From an uncultured Acetobacteraceae bacterium (GTDB lineage: Bacteria; Pseudomonadota; Alphaproteobacteria; Acetobacterales; Acetobacteraceae): 7,098 nt of DNA. The notes beneath the pieces were generated by a model. That model searched no databases and was not told the DNA's origin. It was given only the letters and a program-made list of their open reading frames with translations. This document shows positions 1 to 5,473 of the stretch, piece after piece (position 1 is the stretch's first letter; each line of letters begins with the position of its first letter). The DNA lies in assembly GCA_937930165.1 (NCBI GenBank), contig CALGVL010000332.1, forward strand, positions 1 through 7,098. The letters are read 5' to 3'. Made by a program: the position numbers and the translations under genes.

Positions 1-384
1 TCCTGCCGCATCCCCTACGCGACCAGCCCGAAGGCGAAGCGCGTCGAGGTGCGGTTCCCGGATCCGGGCGCGAACCCTTATCTGGCCTTCTCCGCCATGC
101 TGATGGCCGGCCTCGACGGCATCCGGAACCGCATCCATCCGGGCGACCCGATGGACAAGGACCTCTACGACCTGCCGCCCGAGGAGCTGAAGGGCATCCC
201 GACCGTTTGCGGCTCGCTGCGCGAGGCCCTGGGCGCGCTGGAAGCGGACTACGAGTTCCTGCTGGCCGGCGACGTCTTCAGCAAGGACCAGATCGAGAGC
301 TACATCGAGCTGAAGTGGCAGGAGGTGTATCGCTTCGAGCACACCCCGCACCCGGTTGAGTTCGAGATGTACTACTCGGTCTGA
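1..384 (+). CDS. glnA: Glutamine synthetase, type I, C-terminal part (5' end outside window)
   Basis: This is the last 127 residues of class I glutamine synthetase, the dodecameric cytosolic enzyme that makes glutamine from glutamate, ammonia and ATP. The frame is open from base 1 and ends at TGA 382-384. Family motifs visible are RIPY near the window edge, VEVRFPDPGANPYL, AGLDGI, and the ending HPVEFEMYYSV. The Glu codon at 46-48 and Arg codon at 52-54 align with the metal-binding Glu357 and glutamate-binding Arg359 of the E. coli enzyme. Forty codons further, in DLYDLPPEE, lies the Tyr codon 166-168. This is exactly the spacing to Tyr397, the adenylylation site. The enzyme is therefore the GlnE-regulated GSI-beta type. 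In proteobacteria glnA commonly follows glnB, which would lie outside the window. A strong terminator follows immediately, so glnA ends its transcription unit. Confidence 0.97.
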   Translation, partial: SCRIPYATSPKAKRVEVRFPDPGANPYLAFSAMLMAGLDGIRNRIHPGDPMDKDLYDLPPEELKGIPTVCGSLREALGALEADYEFLLAGDVFSKDQIESYIELKWQEVYRFEHTPHPVEFEMYYSV

Positions 385-404
385 CGGGACCGTGTAGCGA
401 GATG

Positions 405-440
405 GGCCGGATCGCACAGGCGATCCGGCCTTTTTCTTTT
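405..440 (+). terminator. Rho-independent terminator of glnA
   Basis: A perfect 11-bp inverted repeat (GGCCGGATCGC at 405-415, GCGATCCGGCC at 420-430) encloses the 4-nt loop ACAG and is followed by TTTTTCTTTT (431-440). It starts 20 bp after the glnA stop. The T-tract is only on the plus-strand side, so it should stop glnA transcripts. Read from the opposite strand, the hairpin is followed by CATCTCG, so it is a poor terminator for the convergent reductase gene, whose stop is 10 bp away. Confidence 0.95.
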
Positions 441-449
441 GCCGCAGGG

Positions 450-1271
450 TCAGCCCAGGCTGGGATCGGCCGGTTTCGCCGGCAGTTGGCGGAAGAGCGC
501 GGCGCGCCAGGCGGGTGGCAGGGCGCCGGCCAGCCGTGCGGCCAGGTAGACCGGCAGGGGATAGGCGATCCGCACCCGGCCGCGGGCGATGCCCGCCAGG
601 GTGCGCCGCGCCGCGTCCTCCGCATCCATCAGCAGGGGCATGGGGAAGGGGTTCCGCGCCGTCATCGGGGTGCGGACATAGCCGGGGCAGACGGCGTGTA
701 GGCGAATGCCGCGGTGGCGCTCCGTGGCGTCCAGCGCCTCCGCCCAGCGCTGCACCGCGGCCTTGCTGGCGCAATAGGCCGGCGCGCCCGGGGCGGCGAC
801 GAAGGCGGCGATGGAGGCGATGACCGCGATCCGGCCGCGCAACCCCTCCGGCCCCGGCGCCTGGCCGGCCATCGCTTCCAGGGCCGGCAGGGCGGTGTTC
901 AGCACGCCGGTCAGATTCGTCTCGAAGATCGAGCGGGACTGGGCCGGCGGCTCGGTCCCGCCGCCAGTGCCGGCGGAGATGCCGGCATTGGCGATCACCA
1001 GGTCGAGCTGCCCGGCGCTGCCGATCCATTCCGCCATCGCGCCGGCATCCCGCACATCCACCGCCCTTGGCCGCACCGCGGCGCCCGCCGCCGCGCAGGC
1101 TGCGGCCACCGCCTCCAGCCGCCCTGCGTCACGCCCGGAAAGATGCAGCGTCACGCCCGGCCCGGCACAGGCCAGGGCCAGCGCCCGGCCGAGGCCGGAA
1201 CTGGCCCCTGTCACCAGCACATGCCGCCAGGGCCAGTCATGACCCCCGCCTGTCCCTGCCTTCCCTTGCAT
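450..1271 (-). CDS. Short-chain dehydrogenase/reductase (SDR), classical type
   Basis: This 273-residue NAD(P)-dependent oxidoreductase has a single Rossmann-fold domain. The cofactor motif TGASSGLG is at residues 21-28. An Arg in SGR (45-47) after the second strand suggests NADPH preference. DV at 72-73 contacts adenine, and NAG is at 95-97. The catalytic tetrad is complete: Asn119, Ser153, and Tyr166/Lys170 in YCASK. PGYVRTPM (196-203) is the usual cofactor and substrate loop. The C-terminal stretch (about 225-260) is hydrophobic and basic (PLPVYLAARLAGALP), as in several SDRs that act on lipid-like substrates; this is only a hint. No other start codon lies before the first strand, so the ATG at 1271 is favoured, although its upstream region (GGGCGGG) is a poor SD. 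It is divergent from yicC and convergent with glnA, so it is probably monocistronic. The substrate cannot be told from sequence. Confidence 0.9.
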   Translation of the reverse strand: MQGKAGTGGGHDWPWRHVLVTGASSGLGRALALACAGPGVTLHLSGRDAGRLEAVAAACAAAGAAVRPRAVDVRDAGAMAEWIGSAGQLDLVIANAGISAGTGGGTEPPAQSRSIFETNLTGVLNTALPALEAMAGQAPGPEGLRGRIAVIASIAAFVAAPGAPAYCASKAAVQRWAEALDATERHRGIRLHAVCPGYVRTPMTARNPFPMPLLMDAEDAARRTLAGIARGRVRIAYPLPVYLAARLAGALPPAWRAALFRQLPAKPADPSLG

Positions 1272-1303
1272 CCCGCCCGCCCCCGAGAGACAACGCGCCC
1301 CTG
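1272..1303. promoter_or_regulatory. 32-bp divergent intergenic region between the SDR gene and yicC
   Basis: Only 32 bp separate the two divergent start codons, so at least one promoter must lie inside the opposite coding sequence. On the plus strand, TTGCAT (1266-1271), a 17-bp spacer and GACAAC (1289-1294) form a weak sigma70-like pair (about 3 of 6 matches each). Transcription would then start almost at the yicC ATG. A GAGAGA at 1285-1290 is a possible but distant SD (13 nt) for the ATG at 1304. I see no clear operator palindrome. Confidence 0.3.
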
Positions 1304-2203
1304 ATGGGCACCCTTATGAGCATGACCGGCTTCGCGCGCGAGAGCGGCGCGCTGGCCGATGGCACCGCCTTCGCCTGGGAGGTGCGGAGCGTCAACGGCC
1401 GCGGCCTCGACCTGCGCCTGCGCCTGCCGAGCGGGTTGGACGCGCTGGAGCCGGCCCTGCGCGACGCCGCGGGCAAGCGCCTGAAGCGCGGCAATGTCTC
1501 CGCCACCCTGACCCTGAAGCGGGAGGAGCGACCGCGCCTCACCCCGGACCCGGCGGCGCTGGAGCAGGCACTGCAACTGGCGCTGGACCTGGCCGCCCGC
1601 ATTCCCGGCAGCCCGCCGCCGCGGGCCGAGGCGCTGCTGGCCCTGCCCGGCGTCATGCGCGCCGAGCAGCCGGAACCCGACGAGGCAGCGGAGGAGGCGA
1701 AGCGCGCCGAACTCGCTGCTGCCTTCGCCCGCGCCCTGGACGGGCTGGTGATGGCGCGGCGCGCGGAAGGCGAGAAGCTGCACGGGATCATCGCCGGCCT
1801 GCTGGACGAGATCGCGGCGCTGCGCGAGGCCGCCGTCACCGAGGCCGCCGGCCAGCCTGAGGCGCAGCGTGCCCGCATGTTGGAGCAGCTCTCCGCCCTG
1901 CTGGGCGAGAGCGGCACCGCCAGGGTGCCGGAGGAGCGGCTGGCGCAGGAGGTGGCGCTGCTCGCCCTGAAATCCGATGTGCGGGAGGAGCTGGACCGCC
2001 TCGCCGCGCATATCGAGGGCGCCCGCGCACTGCTGAAGGCAGGCGAGGGGGCCGGCCGGAAGCTCGACTTCCTCACCCAGGAATTCGTGCGGGAGGCGAA
2101 CACCCTCTGCTCCAAATCCGCCTCGGTGCCACTGACCCGAATCGGCCTGGATATGAAGGCCGCGATCGAGCGCCTGCGCGAGCAGGCGGCGAATGTCGAA
2201 TGA
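1304..2203 (+). CDS. yicC: YicC/YloC family endoribonuclease
   Basis: This 299-residue protein is close to the family's usual length of about 290. The family signature SMTGFAR lies at the N-terminus, followed by EVRSVNGRGLDLRLRLP and the KRGNV segment of the N-terminal YicC-like domain. The C-terminal DUF1732 domain ends with GRKLDFLTQEFVREANTL, CSKS and the terminal REQAANVE helix, which closely matches the family consensus. The middle (roughly residues 120-230) is Ala/Glu-rich and probably helical. E. coli YicC and B. subtilis YloC are reported to act in RNA decay as single-strand endoribonucleases; transfer of that role here rests on family membership. ATG 1304 is chosen as start. ATG 1316 (MSMTGF) and 1322 are possible alternatives, since SD evidence is weak. 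The stop TGA overlaps the gmk start as ATGA, so the two are translationally coupled. This yicC-gmk linkage is widely conserved. Confidence 0.93.
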   Translation: MGTLMSMTGFARESGALADGTAFAWEVRSVNGRGLDLRLRLPSGLDALEPALRDAAGKRLKRGNVSATLTLKREERPRLTPDPAALEQALQLALDLAARIPGSPPPRAEALLALPGVMRAEQPEPDEAAEEAKRAELAAAFARALDGLVMARRAEGEKLHGIIAGLLDEIAALREAAVTEAAGQPEAQRARMLEQLSALLGESGTARVPEERLAQEVALLALKSDVREELDRLAAHIEGARALLKAGEGAGRKLDFLTQEFVREANTLCSKSASVPLTRIGLDMKAAIERLREQAANVE

Positions 2204-2820
2204 CGCGGCGCGGCCTCTGTCTGGTCCTGGCCTCGGCGCCGGGCGCCGGCAAGACCAGCGTCTCCCGCGCCCTGCTGGAGACGGAGCCGGATCTCATGCT
2301 CTCCATCAGTGCCACCACCCGCGCGCCGCGCCCAGGGGAACAGGAGGGCGTGCATTACTTCTTCCGCACGCAGGAACAGTTCGACGCGATGATCGCGGAG
2401 GGCGCCTTCCTCGAACACGCGCGCTTTCTTGACCGCTCCTACGGTACGCCGCGCGCTCCGGTGGAGGCCGCGCTCGCCGCCGGGCGGGATGTGCTGTTCG
2501 ACATCGAATGGCAGGGTCACCGCCAGTTGCGGGCGGCGATGCCGGGCGATGTGGTCGGCGTCTTCCTGCTGCCGCCAAGCCTGGAGGAGCTGGAGCGCCG
2601 CCTCCGCAGCCGCGGCCAGGATGGGGAGGAGGAGATCGCCCGGCGCATGCAGGCGGCGCGCGAGGAAATGCTGCACTGGGACGAATTCGACCATGTGCTG
2701 GTCAACCGGGACTTCGCCGAGACGGTGGCCACGGTGCGCGCCATCCTGCATGCCGCGCGCACGCAGCGCACGCGGCAACCCTGGCTTGCGGACTTCATCG
2801 CCGGCCTGCTGCGGGGCTGA
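2200..2820 (+). CDS. gmk: Guanylate kinase
   Basis: This 206-residue cytosolic enzyme phosphorylates GMP or dGMP to the diphosphate with ATP, and is essential for GTP supply. The P-loop SAPGAGKT is at residues 12-19. Other landmarks are the GMP-binding region SATTRAPRPGE (37-47) with Arg41 and Arg44, Tyr53 in HYFF, Glu72 in FLEHA, Tyr81 in SYGT, the DIEWQG motif (101-106), and the lid arginines in RLRSRGQD. HVLVN corresponds to the family's VIVN segment. The protein has the usual single-domain length. The ATG at 2200 overlaps the yicC stop by 4 bp and gives the normal N-terminus. An ATG at 2193 is in another frame and leads to a spurious product. The P-loop differs slightly from the common SGPSGAGK/SSPSGAGK form (Ala and Gly replace Pro and Ser), but the GAGKT core is intact, so activity is expected. 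Confidence 0.97.
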   Translation: MTRRGLCLVLASAPGAGKTSVSRALLETEPDLMLSISATTRAPRPGEQEGVHYFFRTQEQFDAMIAEGAFLEHARFLDRSYGTPRAPVEAALAAGRDVLFDIEWQGHRQLRAAMPGDVVGVFLLPPSLEELERRLRSRGQDGEEEIARRMQAAREEMLHWDEFDHVLVNRDFAETVATVRAILHAARTQRTRQPWLADFIAGLLRG

Positions 2821-2826
2821 GCCGGC

Positions 2827-3756
2827 TTGCGCGTCATCCTGGAGATCATCGCGCCGGTCTTTCTCATCATCGCGCTCGGCTATGGCGCGGCACGCTTCGG
2901 CCTCGTCGACAAGGCCGGCTTCCGCGGCTTGAACGGCTTCATCTTCGCGGTGGCGGCGCCGTCTCTCCTGTTCCTGGGCGGCACTACGGGGCCGGGGGGC
3001 GGCGGGCGGGCGGCGCTCGCCTTCTTCCTCGGTGCCGGGCTGATCTACGCCGTGGTCCTGTTCGCGGCGCGGCGGGGCGCAGGGCAGCCGCTGGGCCAGG
3101 CCGGGATGCTGGCGCTGGACTGCACCTTCGGCAATACGGTGATGATGGGCATCCCGCTCATCACCGCCGCCTTCGGTGCGGAGGCGCTGGCGGTGCTGCT
3201 GGCCATCCTGGCGCTGCACTCCATGCTGCTGCTGGGCAGCGCGACGGTGGTGGCGGAGATCGGGCTGCACGCCCATGCGCCCTGGCTGCGGGTGTTGCGC
3301 GCCACGGTGACGGGCGTGGCGCGCAACCCGATCGTCATGGCGGTGCTGGCGGCGCTAGTCTGGCGGCTGCTCGGCCTGCCCCCGCCGCCCGGCGTGGCGC
3401 GGCGCATGCTGGAATTGCTGGGCGGCGCCGTGGCGCCGGTTTCGCTGTTCTGCCTCGGCGGCAGCCTCGCCGGCTTCGATGCGCGGACCGCCTGGCGGGA
3501 GACGGCGGTGGCCTGCCTGCTGAAGCTCTTCGCCATGCCGGCCGTGGTTTGGGGAATGTCCCTGTTGCTGGCGCTGACGCCGCGGGAGACCGCGGTGACG
3601 GTGGTGACGGCGGCGCTGCCGACCGGAGCCAATGCCTATCTGCTTGCGCAGCGCTACCGGATTGGCGCCGAGCGCTCCGGCGCGACGGTGCTGGTGAGCA
3701 CGAGCCTCTCGGTGTTGACCCTGGCGGTGCTGCTTGCCTGGTTCCGGGCGGGGTAG
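2827..3756 (+). CDS. AEC family (auxin efflux carrier-like) transporter
   Basis: This 309-residue inner-membrane permease has about ten hydrophobic segments across its whole length and a short polar C-terminus. The family motifs are FGNTVMMGIP (residues 101-110) in the first half and LPTGANAYLLAQRY (from about residue 264) in the second. The broken-helix Gly-Asn/Pro elements are typical of AEC proteins, a fold related to bile-acid/sodium symporters. Bacterial members include malonate and other organic-acid carriers, but the substrate cannot be predicted. The gene is in the same frame as gmk, one stop and two codons later. TTG 2827 is the only ATG/GTG/TTG codon that keeps the first membrane segment, with GGGG at 2813-2816 as a possible SD. 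CTG 2839 is a rarer alternative. The gap to gmk is 6 bp and to the next gene 2 bp, so it is an operon member. Confidence 0.88.
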   Translation: MRVILEIIAPVFLIIALGYGAARFGLVDKAGFRGLNGFIFAVAAPSLLFLGGTTGPGGGGRAALAFFLGAGLIYAVVLFAARRGAGQPLGQAGMLALDCTFGNTVMMGIPLITAAFGAEALAVLLAILALHSMLLLGSATVVAEIGLHAHAPWLRVLRATVTGVARNPIVMAVLAALVWRLLGLPPPPGVARRMLELLGGAVAPVSLFCLGGSLAGFDARTAWRETAVACLLKLFAMPAVVWGMSLLLALTPRETAVTVVTAALPTGANAYLLAQRYRIGAERSGATVLVSTSLSVLTLAVLLAWFRAG

Positions 3757-3758
3757 GG

Positions 3759-4625
3759 ATGGCGGCGGCCTCGCTCCTGGCGCAGCGCCTGGGCCTGGCC
3801 CGTGCCGTCATCCCGCATGTGGACGACCTCGGCATGTGCCATGGGGCGAATCGCGCCTTCCTGGATCTCGCCCGGCGCGGGCTCGTCACCTGCGGTTCGG
3901 TCATGGTGCCCTGTCCCTGGTTCCACGAAATCGCAGAGGCCGGAGCGGTGGATCCCTCGCTCGACCTTGGCGTGCATCTGACGCTGACCAGCGAGTGGGA
4001 GCATTACCGCTGGCGGCCCGTCTCCACCGTCAGCCGCGCCTCCGGGCTGATCGACCCGGACGGGTATTTCTGGCGCGATGTCGCCTCGCTTCGTCGCCAT
4101 CTGGTGCCGGAGGCGGCGGAGGCGGAACTGCGGGCGCAGATCGGGATGGCCCTCGCCGCCGGGCTGCGGCCCAGCCATATCGACGCGCATATGGCGGCGG
4201 CGCTGCTGCCGGAATTGCTGGACTGCCACATCCGCCTTGCCCGCGAATACCGGCTGGTGCCGGTGCTGCCGCGCCGGATCGGCTTCGCGCCGGACCCGGA
4301 CTGCTACCGGGCCGCCATCGCGGCGCTGGCGGCCGAGGGGCTGCCCCTGCCGGACGGGATCCGGGGCACCCTCGCCGTGCCGGCCGAGGAAACCGAGGCC
4401 GGCTACCGCCGCATGATCCAGGGACTGCCGGAAGGCGTCACGCATCTCGCCCTGCACTGCACCGCGCCCGGCGAAATAGAGGCGATCACGCCGCAGCACG
4501 CCCCCTGGCGGACGCGCGAATACGCGCTGTTTGCCAGCGGCGCTGTCGCGGAATGGTGCGCGGCGGAAGGCGTGGCGGCGGTCGGCTACCGGGTGGTGCA
4601 GCGGCTGTGGCGGGGCGCCGCGTGA
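3759..4625 (+). CDS. ChbG/HpnK (YdjC) family carbohydrate deacetylase
   Basis: This 288-residue metal-dependent amidohydrolase belongs to the YdjC-like family. Members remove acetyl groups from N-acetylated sugars such as chitooligosaccharides (ChbG), or act in hopanoid side-chain maturation (HpnK). Expected metal and catalytic residues are present: Asp22-Asp23 in HVDDLG, His73 in GVHLTLT, and His140, Asp142 and His144 in PSHIDAHM. A late active-site His233 lies in LALHCTAPGE. The segment TSEWEHYRW (77-85) followed by IDPDGYFW (98-105) looks typical of one YdjC subgroup. No signal peptide is visible, so the protein is probably cytosolic. It starts 2 bp after the permease stop with a G-rich SD (GGCGGGG) just upstream, so it is probably translationally coupled to it. 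It converges on rsmA with a 14-bp gap. No hopanoid genes are in the window, so the name hpnK is not justified. A transported acetylated sugar as substrate would be speculation. Confidence 0.88.
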   Translation: MAAASLLAQRLGLARAVIPHVDDLGMCHGANRAFLDLARRGLVTCGSVMVPCPWFHEIAEAGAVDPSLDLGVHLTLTSEWEHYRWRPVSTVSRASGLIDPDGYFWRDVASLRRHLVPEAAEAELRAQIGMALAAGLRPSHIDAHMAAALLPELLDCHIRLAREYRLVPVLPRRIGFAPDPDCYRAAIAALAAEGLPLPDGIRGTLAVPAEETEAGYRRMIQGLPEGVTHLALHCTAPGEIEAITPQHAPWRTREYALFASGAVAEWCAAEGVAAVGYRVVQRLWRGAA

Positions 4626-4639
4626 CCGGGGTAGGGCGA

Positions 4640-5473
4640 TCAGCCGCCCCGCGCCAGCAGCGCCCGCGCCATCCGGTCGAATTCCGCGACGCTCAGCGTC
4701 TCCGCCCGCCGGTCGCCGGCGATCCCGGCCGTCGCCAGCAGCCTCTCCGCATCGCCGAGGGATCTCAGCGCCCCGCGCAGCATTTTCCGCCGCTGCCCGA
4801 AGGCCGCCGCCGTCAGGCGCTCCATCGCCCGGAACAGGTCTCGCCCAGGATCCTCGGCATGGGGGGTGAAGCCCACCACGGCGGACCACACCTTGGGCGG
4901 CGGGCTGAAGGCGCCAGGGGGCAGGCGCAGCAGCAATTCGCAGCGGCAGCGCCATTGCGCCAGGACGGAGAGCCTTCCATAGGCCTCTGTATTCGGGGCG
5001 GCGCAGATGCGCTCCGCGACCTCCTGCTGGAACATCAGGGCCATGCCCTCCAGCGCCGCGGCGCCGCGCAGCCAGCCGACCAGCAGGGGGGTGGCCACAT
5101 TGTAGGGCAGGTTCGCCACGATCCGGCGCGGCGCGGGCAGCAGCGCGGCGGGGGCGGTCTTCAGCGCATCGGCCTCGATCACCCGCAGCCGGCCGGGATA
5201 GGCCGCCGCCAGTTCCGCCAGCGCCGCCACCGCGCGGCGGTCCAGCTCCACCGCGGTGACATCCGCCGCCTGCGTCCCTAGCAGTGCGCGGGTCAACCCG
5301 CCGGGGCCGGGCCCCACCTCCAGCACATGCTGGCCTGTGAGGTCGCCGGCAAGCGCCGCGATCCGCCGGCACAGCGCCTCATCCAGCAGGAAATGCTGGC
5401 CGAGCGACTTGCGCGCATCCAGCCCGTGCCGGGCGATGGTGTCCCGCAGCGATGGAAGCGGCGGGCCGTTCAG
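4640..5473 (-). CDS. rsmA: 16S rRNA (adenine1518-N6/adenine1519-N6)-dimethyltransferase RsmA (KsgA); probable CTG start
   Basis: RsmA dimethylates two adjacent adenines in the 3' terminal hairpin of 16S rRNA during 30S maturation. Read from a CTG at 5473, the protein has 277 residues, normal for the family. The N-terminus carries ARKSLGQHFLLD (20-31), the SAM-binding motif EVGPGPGG (52-59), acidic Glu76 and Asp102, the catalytic NLPYN (121-125), and FSPPPKVWSAVV further on. The C-terminal helical domain includes FGQRRKMLR. No ATG, GTG or TTG occurs in this frame upstream of the GTG at 5326. Starting at that GTG would remove KSLGQHF and begin inside the SAM-binding strand, so it is rejected. 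The CTG at 5473-5471 overlaps the surA stop as CTGA and has GAGA 7 nt upstream (5481-5484). This is the layout of a translationally coupled start. CTG is a rare initiator, so the exact start is inferred. Confidence 0.92.
   Translation of the reverse strand: MNGPPLPSLRDTIARHGLDARKSLGQHFLLDEALCRRIAALAGDLTGQHVLEVGPGPGGLTRALLGTQAADVTAVELDRRAVAALAELAAAYPGRLRVIEADALKTAPAALLPAPRRIVANLPYNVATPLLVGWLRGAAALEGMALMFQQEVAERICAAPNTEAYGRLSVLAQWRCRCELLLRLPPGAFSPPPKVWSAVVGFTPHAEDPGRDLFRAMERLTAAAFGQRRKMLRGALRSLGDAERLLATAGIAGDRRAETLSVAEFDRMARALLARGG

Noticed and set aside
2193..2432. ATG 2193 frame at the yicC-gmk junction
   Set aside because: It is out of frame with both genes and overlaps the start of gmk; no homology in its translation.
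1237..3276. Long minus-strand open frame (679 codons) across yicC, gmk and the permease
   Set aside because: It lies opposite three well-supported genes, has a low-complexity Arg/Ala/Gln-rich translation and matches no family; it reflects very high GC content.
2508..3758. In-frame upstream extension of the deacetylase frame into gmk and the permease
   Set aside because: The translation before ATG 3759 is Gly/Ala/Arg-rich shadow sequence of the permease and gmk; the family homology begins just after ATG 3759, which also has a G-rich SD.
4610..4652. Inverted repeat GCGGGGCG / CGCCCCGC spanning the convergent stops of the deacetylase and rsmA
   Set aside because: An 8-bp GC stem with a 27-nt loop and no T-tract on either side is expected by chance in this GC content; not called as a terminator.
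3734..5281. Plus-strand open frame of 515 codons across the deacetylase and rsmA
   Set aside because: It overlaps two real genes in another frame or strand and its translation is low-complexity Arg/Gly/Ala; shadow ORF.
4640..5326. GTG at 5326 as the start of rsmA
   Set aside because: It would cut the protein inside the first Rossmann strand and drop the conserved KSLGQHF segment that is encoded in frame just upstream.
3654..5372. Minus-strand open frame of 572 codons across rsmA and the deacetylase
   Set aside because: It is in a different frame from rsmA, is compositionally biased and has no recognisable motif; shadow ORF.
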